Of a DNA stretch of 64,000 nucleotides, positions 17,661-27,188 are shown one piece after another. The notes beneath the pieces are model-generated. The model was given only the letters and a program-made list of their open reading frames with translations, had not been told where the DNA came from and searched no databases. The stretch lies in the NCBI RefSeq assembly GCF_900111195.1, contig NZ_FOGL01000013.1, positions 1 to 64,000 on the forward strand. The letters run 5' to 3'. How positions within the stretch are numbered: the stretch's first letter is position 1; the number at the start of each line of letters is the position of its first letter. This stretch comes from Gracilibacillus ureilyticus. GTDB lineage: Bacteria > Bacillota > Bacilli > Bacillales > Amphibacillaceae. The position numbers and the translations under genes were made by a program.

Positions 17661-18032
17661 AGATTATCATTCCTTTTCTACTGAATTGGACTGCTATTTT
17701 TTTACCGGATAATTATATCATTATTTTCGAATTTGCTATATTGTTAGTGTTTTCGACAATCAAAGACATTATGTAATTAACAACAGGATAAAGATTGTAG
17801 TAATGAATAATGATGGTGAAGGTCAAAGCGATGAAGGATTAAGAAATGGAGACTATGGAAAATTAAAAATTAAAATCTAAATCCTGCAAAATTCCAAAAA
17901 TCATTAATGTTAAAGATTGAATAACAACCGCTCATCGCTTTCCGTTACAACATTAAACACCACATTATAACCCTCACATGCATAAATATTATTCAACTTA
18001 TTCTAACAATTTGACCAAATCTACATACTCTT
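17661..18032. other. Intergenic region without a recognised gene
   Basis: About 370 bp. A short open stretch at 17802-17880 (plus strand, MNNDGEGQSDEGLRNG) has no ribosome binding site and no likeness I can support. Confidence 0.4.
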
Positions 18033-18555
18033 CATACCTTATGGGGCTTATTTCGGTTACATTTTATATAAAAATAAACACAATTATTCGGTGTGCTTAA
18101 TCCACCTTTTGATTTGGGCATCTTATGATCAATCGTACCATGTAAACTGTAATAAAGGCATGTATGGACATCCCGTAGGAGTACGAATTTTGTTGAAAAT
18201 TTCTTATTGAAAAACCATTAATTAATCTTCTAGTGTACAATACCTGCTGTTCCCTCTTTCACTAACTTTTTTGCTTTGTCATAGCTAACTATAGTTTCAT
18301 ATCTATAATTATTTGTATCACGACCTCGAATGGCAATTTTTTTAGATACATCTATCAGTCGTATCAAACTTAAATTCATGTCTTGAGTCAAGTATTATTT
18401 CTTCCTTACGATCTTTGCAGTCCCCACAGTAGGATTTCCTACTAGATAGACCGCTCTTATTCCCGTCGGAAGTTGGAAATCTTTTTAGATATTTTAATTC
18501 GCCACATATTTTACACTTCTTATAAAGCCTACAAGTATCACCTAATACTTACACC
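18033..18555 (-). pseudogene. Decayed HNH endonuclease
   Basis: Minus-strand frames together give CKICGELKYLKRFPTSDG, then SYCGDCKDRKE (a four-cysteine zinc finger), then IAIRGRDTNNYRYETIV, then LHGTIDHKMPKSKGG followed by LSTPNNC, which is an HNH motif. The parts are in different frames, with shifts near 18350 and a stop near 18225, and no start is preserved. Zinc finger plus HNH suggests a homing or phage-type nuclease. It is a remnant only. Confidence 0.65.
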
Positions 18556-18649
18556 CACTTTAATCGCCTCCCACTATGACACTACTCTTATTCTCTGGTG
18601 TCAATCAAACTGCTGGTCTTTTTTTCACATTGAAGATGACACTAGTAAC

Positions 18650-19645
18650 CTGAAATTATACCAAAAAAACCTTCTCCTTGGCATTTCCATCACATCTACC
18701 GCATTTTTAATATTGGCTAATTCAAATTTAGAATCTATCTTCTTTAAGCGTAATTTTTTATCACCGATCAACCTAACTAACTCGCTAATAACGGCTTGCC
18801 ATTCTGCTGAGGAAACATGCCGAATTCACTGACGCAAATGAAATATATTCGCACTCACTTTTACTTTGTTTGCTGCCAATCAATCACTAATCTAATGGAA
18901 TACCTGATAATAGACCAATTGTTAAAAATTTGCCTTCATACTGCAGACAAAAAGCCAATTCATTTCTATCCGTTCCTCCAATCGAATCAACGGCAGCACT
19001 GACATTACGCCCTCCTGTTATTTCCATTACCAATTGATAAAGTGAGTCCTTTGATCTGTCAATCACATAAGAAGCACCATTTTGAAGCAATTCTTTTTTA
19101 TATTTTCCATTCCTAGTTACTGCGATTAACGTATTGCCAAAAACATTTGATAATTGAGCAAGCAGGTGAACAATTGCAGATCCACAAGCATTTACTAATA
19201 AAATATCGGTATATTTCAGATCGAGAATTTCTGTACAAATGATCCATGTTGTAACTGGATTAATATACAGTTGTGCAGCAGTATAATCATCAATTTGTTT
19301 CGGTATAACGACAGTTGAATCTGCAGAACTTATGGCAAACTCCTTCCAAGTCCCCTCCTCTCTTAGTGGCAACGCTCTTTTTCCTATAAAGTCCGAGGAA
19401 ACACTTGTACCTACATCTCTTACAATGCAAACTCCCTCATATCACGGAACATGAGGTAATGAGATCCTATGAGAAATAACCCTGTAAATGGTATTAAATC
19501 GAATGGATTGATAGGGCGTGCTAACATTTGAACAAGAACTTCCTTAGCCTAAGGTGGTTCTATCGTTTTACATTCTTCTTTTAAAACTTTTCTTGTGTTT
19601 CCAAATTCGGCATATGTAATATATTTGCCTCCAAATAGTTGTTTC
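18650..19645 (-). pseudogene. Decayed zinc-independent MDR oxidoreductase (quinone-oxidoreductase type)
   Basis: Most of the catalytic and Rossmann domain is in the frame at 18887-19372 (GTWKEFAISSAD, then YINPVTTWIICTE and LLVNACGSAIVHLLAQL, where the nucleotide-binding glycines are partly lost). Upstream remnants include KYITYAEFGNTRKVLKEE and ARPINPFDLIPFTG, then SLPHVP-stop-YEGVCIV, where Gly is replaced by TGA. Downstream remnants are AEWQAVISELVRLIGDKKL and IKNAVDVMEMP. At least three stops or frameshifts are visible. It is the remains of an MDR-family NAD(P)H dehydrogenase and is not functional. Confidence 0.75.
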
Positions 19646-19679
19646 TCCTTACTCTCTACTTTCTGCTAGTTATCTTCCT

Positions 19680-19825
19680 CTAATAAAATAACTTTCTCAA
19701 CTGTAAATTCTCGGCTGCTTTTATCTTTTCGTATAAGCTTCCATTTTGGTATGGTTACCGAAACTGAGTTACCTTCCGAACAAATTAACAGGAACTTTTA
19801 TAGGGCCAACTAAATAAATAGCTCA
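19680..19825 (-). pseudogene. Fragment of GTP cyclohydrolase II N-terminus
   Basis: The minus strand at 19774-19822 encodes AIYLVGPIKVPVNLFG, which matches AIYLVGPIRLPVNLYG of the intact RibA at 37226-37981 in 13 of 16 positions. The frame is then lost, and weaker resemblance (YEKIKAAENLQ) continues in another frame. The zinc and catalytic regions are absent. With the neighbouring cupin fragment it suggests a decayed relative of the intact ribA/cupin locus. Confidence 0.65.
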
Positions 19826-20022
19826 TTTGTCAGTTTTTATTAGGTTGATATTATTTTTAAATATGGAAAGTACCTTGGATTCGAACTTTGTTTATGTCAT
19901 TAGTATCCACCTTATTCTAATTTTTTTGTTATGATTATATTTTAAATAAGTTACAAGATTTATACATTTAATTAATCCTTACACAAAGAAAGCACACCCC
20001 CTGTAATAGAGGTAATGCTACT

Positions 20023-20322
20023 TTGAAAACTAACTTAATTTATTTGTATCTGCATTCAAAAGGAGGACTAAGAATGATGATGGTAGAATTCCCTCCCGGC
20101 GCAACGATAGGAGAATCCCATTCTCATGAGGGTGAGGAATGCCATGTAATCTTGGAAGGGAAGATCCTCGCTGAACAGGATGAAGTCTCAGTTATTGTTG
20201 AAGCAGGCGATTCATTTAGTTGGAATGCAAGTGTTCTCCACTATGTAAAAAATGTTGGAGATGAAAAAGCAGTGGTATTGATCTCCATTTATTCAGATAC
20301 TGAATTAATCGATGTTTTGTAG
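20023..20322 (+). pseudogene. Cupin domain remnant of an XRE-cupin regulator
   Basis: Encodes a single cupin domain (SKGGLRMMMVEFPPGATIGE, then SHSHEGEECHVILEGKILAE and GDSFSWNASVLHYVKNVGD). It is closely similar to the C-terminal half of the intact regulator at 39633-40181, including the ending SIYSDTELxDVL. The helix-turn-helix half is absent. The cupin metal-type His residues (HSHEGEE) are kept. The codons for SKGGLR create a perfect AAAGGAGG before an ATG at 20074, so a free cupin of 82 residues might still be made; this is speculative. Confidence 0.72.
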
Positions 20323-20333
20323 AAGACGATTTA

Positions 20334-20378
20334 AATAGGAAATCCTATACATAAATTAGTGGTACTGGATTTCCTATT
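20334..20378 (+). terminator. Terminator after the cupin fragment
   Basis: AATAGGAAATCC (20334-20345) pairs perfectly with GGATTTCCTATT (20367-20378). The T-run is weak. Confidence 0.6.
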
Positions 20379-20688
20379 AAAATAAACACTTGTGTAGTAG
20401 TTATGGAACCGGTACATATAATTACTCTAATGAGAAACAGTTTTTAATTTTCACATCTCCTGTGTGTTATTAATACTTCTTTCCCTCCAACCTTCTGACA
20501 GTTTAAGCTGGGTATAGCCTCTTTTAGAAAAACAGAGAAAATAATGATTCTCTTTGTTTTTCTATTGTTTCAAGATACTATCAGATCATACTTGTAGCCA
20601 TCCATACCATTATAATATTACCTTCGAAGAGATTTCTATATGAGCTTTGGTTACTAGGATACTGGCTATAAGTGGATGGTATGCCGCT
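20379..20688. other. Intergenic region without a recognised gene
   Basis: About 310 bp of AT-rich sequence with no gene seen. It would hold the 3' region of the minus-strand DUF2798-like gene. Confidence 0.4.
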
Positions 20689-21051
20689 TTATAAATTAAC
20701 TTTTTTCGTCGCCGTAGTATTCATGTTTGATTTATCACTATCATGTTTAATTATTTGTGGTTTTTCTGTAAAATTTATTTTCCCCATGATTAGATGTATT
20801 ACTTTCGGAAAAAAATAAGCTCCAAAGAAAGCACAAACAAAAGCCTGAGACCATGTTCTTAACCATGTAACTACAAACCTATGGTCATAACCTTGATTTA
20901 TTGAGACTAATATAAAGGAAATAAAAAAGGACATACTAAATGCCATAAAAAATGCAAAAATAATATTTCTGTATTTAGAGTTAATATTTATTCGTATTCG
21001 CCTCCTTACTTCTGAGTTGCAACATTTCTTAAAGGTGAATTTTGTTCTCAT
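20689..21051 (-). CDS. DUF2798-like small membrane protein
   Basis: Two hydrophobic helices (NIIFAFFMAFSMSFFISFIL, and TWSQAFVCAFFGAYFFPKVI) and the spacing between them match the DUF2798 family of small inner-membrane proteins. The start is uncertain. An ideal ribosome binding site AAGGAGG (21003-21009, minus) precedes the in-frame codon ATA at 20995-20997, not an ATG. The nearest in-frame Met codons are at 21049-21051 and 20944-20946. I list the upstream Met. It is divergent from the LysR gene at 21163, so LysR may control it. A mutated start codon is possible. Confidence 0.55.
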   Translation of the reverse strand: MRTKFTFKKCCNSEVRRRIRININSKYRNIIFAFFMAFSMSFFISFILVSINQGYDHRFVVTWLRTWSQAFVCAFFGAYFFPKVIHLIMGKINFTEKPQIIKHDSDKSNMNTTATKKVNL

Positions 21052-21162
21052 TAATACCACACTCAAAAACTTCACGGTTAAGAAAATCATATCATCTGAG
21101 TTTACATTAGTAAAACGAATATTTATAATAGATATATAAGAAATTCTAATATAAGGAGGATA

Positions 21163-22032
21163 ATGAAAGTGAATATCTACTACGCTTTTATAAAATCCAT
21201 AGAAACAGGAAGTTTTACAAAAGCTGCTAAAGAACTTGGCTATTCTCAATCTGCCATTAGTCAAATGGTGAATTCATTGGAGAAAGAACTTTCTACCACT
21301 CTTATTTTACGTTCTCGAAAGGGTATTAGACTGACACCAGATGGCGAGGATTTTTTACCCTATATTAAAAATATTTGTAATTCACATAGGGAACTGATAC
21401 AAAAACTCAAAGAAATGGAAGGACTTCAAAGTGGACTTATCCGAATTGGGACATTTTCTAGTGTTACCTGTCATTGGCTACCAGGGTTAATAAAAGATTT
21501 TAAAAAATACTATCCAACTGTTCGTTTTGAATTACACCAAGGTAATTATACAAATATCTCTAATTGGATTAAAGAAGGAAGTGTAGACTTCGGCTTCATC
21601 AATTCTACTATTGTGTCGGACCTTGCCATTACTCCGTTGCAAAAAGATCAAATGCTTGCCACCATACCAAAAAACCACCCTTTAGCAGCATCCAGTAAAA
21701 TGTCATTAAAAGATTTAACTACTGAACCATTTATATTATTAGATGAAGGAGTAATAAATGAATCCCTTTCTATTTTTAAGCAAAACAATTTAGAACTCAA
21801 TATACAGTATGAGGTTCAAGATCCTTATGCAATCATGTCCATGATTGATCTAGAACTTGGTATTTCTATTTTACCGAAGCTTCTTTTGAATAGATGTCCG
21901 TATAATGTAGAAACAAAACCCATTGAACCATCAATTAATCGAACAATAAGTCTTGCATACAAAGATAAAAAGGTGCTACCAATAGCCAGTAGAAATTTTA
22001 TTGACTTTATCATAGAAAGGTTGACAAAGTAG
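21163..22032 (+). CDS. LysR-family transcriptional regulator
   Basis: 289 residues. The N-terminal winged helix-turn-helix is canonical: AFIKSIETGSFTKAAKELGY, SQSAISQMVNSLEKELS, then RKGIRLTPDGE. A periplasmic-binding-protein-like effector domain follows from about residue 90 (GLIRIGTFSSVTCHWLPGLI, later DFGFINSTIV and LGISILPKLLL). It resembles the YwbI/CidR-type branch, but the ligand cannot be named. AAGGAGG lies just before the ATG. It is transcribed divergently from the DUF2798-like gene, the usual arrangement for a LysR regulator and its target. Confidence 0.88.
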   Translation: MKVNIYYAFIKSIETGSFTKAAKELGYSQSAISQMVNSLEKELSTTLILRSRKGIRLTPDGEDFLPYIKNICNSHRELIQKLKEMEGLQSGLIRIGTFSSVTCHWLPGLIKDFKKYYPTVRFELHQGNYTNISNWIKEGSVDFGFINSTIVSDLAITPLQKDQMLATIPKNHPLAASSKMSLKDLTTEPFILLDEGVINESLSIFKQNNLELNIQYEVQDPYAIMSMIDLELGISILPKLLLNRCPYNVETKPIEPSINRTISLAYKDKKVLPIASRNFIDFIIERLTK

Positions 22033-22119
22033 GCCTTATTGAAACAGTTTGTTACCGAATAAAGTTTATGTGATATTCATAAACTTCATCGATCGTTAGA
22101 GTTTACAATTATTTCGGTC

Positions 22120-22151
22120 AAAGTTAAGTGCCGCAACTGGCACCTAACTTT
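22120..22151 (+). terminator. Terminator of the LysR gene
   Basis: AAAGTTAAGTGCC (22120-22132) pairs with GGCACCTAACTTT (22139-22151), with one mismatch and a six-base loop. Confidence 0.65.
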
Positions 22152-22247
22152 ATGTTACCTTACTTCTTTTCTAAGCCAACTAATTTCAACTTTTTTCCTC
22201 CCCTTCATAAGTAGGGTGATAATCTACTCTTGGATTTAATACTATTA

Positions 22248-23177
22248 TTACCCTTTTATATTCAAAACAATTTTCCCTCTTGCATGTCCTTCTTCACTAC
22301 GCTCATGCGCCTTACGCACTTCAGATAGTGGAAAGATAGTATCAAAGTAGGCTTTTACACTATCATTTTCATATAATTTCGCGACCTCCATCAGATCCTC
22401 TCGGTTAACGTCCATATCTCAATAATAAGCTTTAATATTTTTCTCCTTCGCTTTCTCTTCATTGACTCGGCTTCGAATGGAAACTAGATGTCCTCCTACT
22501 TTTAAAACATCATAACTCCGCTTTAACGTGTCCCCACCTCGTGTATCTAACACAATGTCATAGACTGAAATAACATTCGCAAAATCTTCCTTGCGGTAAT
22601 CAATGATTTCGTCTGCAACCAACATTCTTAAAAAATCATGATTATGTTCACTCGCAGTGGTAGCGACATAAGCTCTATTTGCTTCGGCCAGCTGAATAGC
22701 AAAAACTCCAATACCACCTGCGCCGCCATGGATGAGTATTCGATCACCTTGTGAAATATTTGCATTTTTAACCAAAGCTTGATAGATCGTTAAACCATTA
22801 ATAGGAATTGTTGCCGCTTCTTCTAAAGAAAGAGAATCTGGTTTTTTAATAACTGTTTCTTCATTCACCACCGTGTATTCAGCATATCTTCCATTCCATT
22901 GTAAATCTTGTATCACCACAACCGCATCGCCTGCTTTTAATATTTTCACGTTTCTTCCAACATTACGAACAACTCCTGAGATGTCCCATCCTAAAACAAA
23001 AGGTTTCGGATGAAGTCGTTTCCCCTCTTGTTCACCGAGACGAACATGAAAATCATAAGGGCTAATTCCTGTGTTTTCTACCTCAATTAATACTTCGTCG
23101 TTTTCTCCTATTTCTGTTACTTCTAAATTATACTCTTGCAAAACCTCGGGACCGCCGAATTTTTCTAATGCAAATGC
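22248..23177 (-). pseudogene. MDR-family NADP-dependent oxidoreductase disrupted by a TGA codon
   Basis: A 310-codon frame of a quinone-oxidoreductase-like enzyme: FGGPEVLQEYNLEVTE, ISPYDFHVRLG, VLGWDISGVV, then the Rossmann motif IHGGAGGIGVFAIQLAEA and LDTRGGDTLKRS. At 22419-22421 an in-frame TGA interrupts AYY-stop-DMDVNRED, and the same frame then continues to the true end HARGKIVLNIKG (stop at 22248). The position normally has an aromatic residue, so TGG to TGA is likely. The N-terminus lacks its start: ATGA precedes GCATTTGCA with two bases apparently missing. Both lesions make it a recent pseudogene. Confidence 0.78.
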
Positions 23178-23210
23178 TCATGAACGCTCGTTAAGGAATG
23201 ATTTATGTGG

Positions 23211-24294
23211 TTACGAAAATAATTCCTTTTCCAGCCAGTTGTCCCACTGATAATAAGCCATAGAAAATAGAAAGCTTATCAAGAAGCTAGTACCCATACC
23301 TAATGCAATCCCTACTTCCCCAAATAGAGAAGAAGCCATATGTGTTAATGGGACACGAAATATCCACAATGAAATGATATTTAAAACTAATACCTGAAAC
23401 ATCGCTCCTGCTCCTCGCACAATACCATTTAAAATAAAATTCAAGCCCAAGAAAGGATAAAAGAAAACAATCAGCTCTATGTACAATTTACCAAATGCAA
23501 CACTCTCCGGATCTTGAATAAATAACTTAACTAGTGGTTCTGCCCAAACAAATAAGACAACAGCAACCGCGAACATAAAACCAATATTGTAAATGACACC
23601 AGCTCTTGAAGTTTGCGATACGCAATCCCACTTTTTTGCCCCTATGTTTTGTGCTTCGATCGCATTCACAACTGTGCCAATCGCCATTATTGGCAGTAAA
23701 ATTAGGTTATCTAAGCGTTTGTGCAGCACCAAATCCGACTACGGCATCGACCCCAAATGCATTCACTGCGGATAAAATAACATTCATTCCCGCATAAATG
23801 ACAATCATTTGTATAATCGATGGAATGCCTAATTCTAAAATTGTTTTTACTTCTGTCCATTTCGGGATTTGAAGTTTGAAAGAATGCTTTGAATACTTCC
23901 TTGCTACATAAAACAAGCTATACAAAAATGACACCATGTATGCCAACACCGTAGCATAGACAGCGCCTGCCACCCCTATGTCAAAACCTGTAATGAGTAG
24001 CGGTGTCAACACAGCATTCACAACCGTTCCCGCTAAGATAAAATATAACAGAGTTCTACTATCTCCAAATGTCCGTAATACTGTACTAACAAAATAATAA
24101 CCTACTATAAATGGGACACCGATAAAATTAATTTGTAAATACTCTTTTGCAATAGGTATAAGCGATTCCGGTATATTAAGTAGAGCAAGCAACGGTTCAA
24201 CAAAAATGTCTCCTATACCCTTAACAGCAAACGATAATATTACTAATAAAATGACAGACCTTTCAAACAGTATTCTGATTTTTTTTGAAAATTA
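23211..24294 (-). pseudogene. MATE-family multidrug exporter, frameshifted and N-terminally truncated
   Basis: The frames at 23211-23732 and 23707-24192 together give about 330 residues of a MATE (NorM/DinF-like) Na+- or H+-coupled exporter, with many hydrophobic helices (for example VVNAVLTPLLITGFDIGVAG, LGIPSIIQMIVIYAGMN, and FLGLNFILNGIVRGAG). The frame changes near 23710-23730. The N-terminal helices that should start the protein are missing; the sequence begins only at ILSFAVKGIGDIFVEPLLA near 24280, against the divergent TetR gene. TetR plus MATE suggests a former regulated export pair. Confidence 0.75.
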
Positions 24295-24298
24295 ATGA

Positions 24299-24892
24299 AT
24301 GTTTATTTATATTGATGACATGCGATTAAAAGACAATGCTAAATATAACCGTATTTTTAACTCCGCTATTGAATCGATTAATGAATTAGGATTATCAGGT
24401 ACATCTATTTCAAAGATTGCTAAAAAGGCAGATGTATCTGTAGCAACCATTTATATTTATTTTGAAAACAAGGAGGATTTAATTAACAAGGTATATTTAG
24501 GGGTAAAAGAGGATATTAGCGAAGCAACATTTAGAGATTTTCGCGATAGTTTAGAATTATTTGAAGCTTTCAGCCATGCATTGACAAACTTTGTTAAGTT
24601 TTTACCTGAAAACACAGCACATTTATTGTTTTTAACACAGTTTGCTAACTCACCTTTAATCAATAATTTTGCACAACAAGAAGGACAATCTCTATTTCAT
24701 CATATTTATAGCGTGTTTGAAAAAGGAATACAGCAAAACCTATTTAAAGATGTGGATACGAAACTTCTCGTCACCTATATATTCGATCCTATCATGAATT
24801 ATTTGAAAGGGCGCATTGATAATCATTCCATCGATCAACGCATGATTAAAATATTTATTGATATGAGCTGGCAAGCAGTGATTCGCCACTAA
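24299..24892 (+). CDS. TetR/AcrR-family regulator
   Basis: About 190-197 residues. The helix-turn-helix is clear: NRIFNSAIESINELGLSGTS, then ISKIAKKADVSVATIYIYFE, NKEDLINKVY. The C-terminal helical domain (VKFLPENTAHLLFLTQFANS) would bind a ligand. Met8 at 24320 (MRLKDNAKYNR) is an alternative start; neither has a good ribosome binding site. It is divergent from the MATE pseudogene and probably repressed it. The regulator remains intact while the target has decayed. Confidence 0.82.
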   Translation: MFIYIDDMRLKDNAKYNRIFNSAIESINELGLSGTSISKIAKKADVSVATIYIYFENKEDLINKVYLGVKEDISEATFRDFRDSLELFEAFSHALTNFVKFLPENTAHLLFLTQFANSPLINNFAQQEGQSLFHHIYSVFEKGIQQNLFKDVDTKLLVTYIFDPIMNYLKGRIDNHSIDQRMIKIFIDMSWQAVIRH

Positions 24893-25055
24893 CACTAAGG
24901 TAGAGCATTCGTTAAAAATCAACAATGCAAATGAAATGGCATACTAATTAACATTGCAATTAGCAAATTGACAGCTATTGGAAACTATGTTATTTCGGTT
25001 GTGATTTTGTATGCTATTTCAAGTGTTTATATCCTGGAGTCGTTAATATATAAAA

Positions 25056-25108
25056 AAATAAGAGACTAAATCATATGCGATTTGGTCTCTTATTTAGTAT
25101 ACTTTTTC
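25056..25108 (+). terminator. Strong terminator downstream of the TetR gene
   Basis: AAATAAGAGACTAAATC (25056-25072) pairs with GATTTGGTCTCTTATTT (25079-25095), with one G-T pair. A T-run follows at 25103-25107. Confidence 0.65.
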
Positions 25109-25603
25109 TTATGTTCCTCCACCGAAACGGAACTACTTATTGTTCGAAGACGTTCTTAAAAGTCTTATTAGATTTTATAAATTTTCCTACTTGATATCCT
25201 AGCTATAACTCTCGCATCAAACAACCAAATTAACTTAGTGTGAAGTGTTTTGAAGCTATTATTTTGATACTTTTCTTACAAATATCTCCACTTCTTCTGC
25301 GGTATTCATAGAAAGAAACTTGTCTTTATATGAAGCCATCTCTTCTCTAGACAAACCTCTTAGCTTTGATTATTATTTTTTTCATTTATTCTCCTTCCAT
25401 ATCTATACTATTTTCGAATTCGCATATTTTTTTCCGTTTTCCACCATCGCCTGTTACAATTCCTGATTTTCAGTAATTTTTTTAATCATTCGATCAATAT
25501 GTACCATAACGATATAAAGAAAAATAAAATACATGAATTCTCTAGATTCATTACTTAATACCTTCTCATCAGCTAATTTTACATGTTATTCTCAATTAAA
25601 AAT
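25109..25603. other. Intergenic region with small gene remnants
   Basis: No intact gene. The minus strand at 25259-25375 reads LRGLSREEMASYKDKFLSMN followed by TAEEVEIFVRKVSK and a stop, an open piece I cannot assign. The stretch at 25454-25558 holds an antiterminator remnant, listed separately. Confidence 0.45.
25454..25558 (-). pseudogene. Remnant of a BglG/LicT antiterminator C-terminus (end of PRD2)
   Basis: The minus strand encodes LSNESREFMYFIFLYIVMVH followed by IDRMIKKITENQEL and a stop. The pattern S-x-E-x-x-YxxxHIxRMI matches the last helix of PRD2 in the intact antiterminators of this window, for example EIVYLMIHINRMI at 47004-47846. It has no upstream coding partner and is a fragment. 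Confidence 0.5.
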
Positions 25604-27094
<1,491 letters not shown>

Positions 27095-27188
27095 TCATAT
27101 AATTATAGATTCAAAATATAAAAGTCCTTGATAAAATGTCTTTTCATCTACTTTTATTTTCTAATTTCATCAGCTGAGCTATTTACTT

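Noticed and set aside
18473-19002. Plus-strand open frames at 18473-18832 and 18817-19002
   Set aside because: They are opposite the HNH and MDR remnants, which align to known families on the minus strand.
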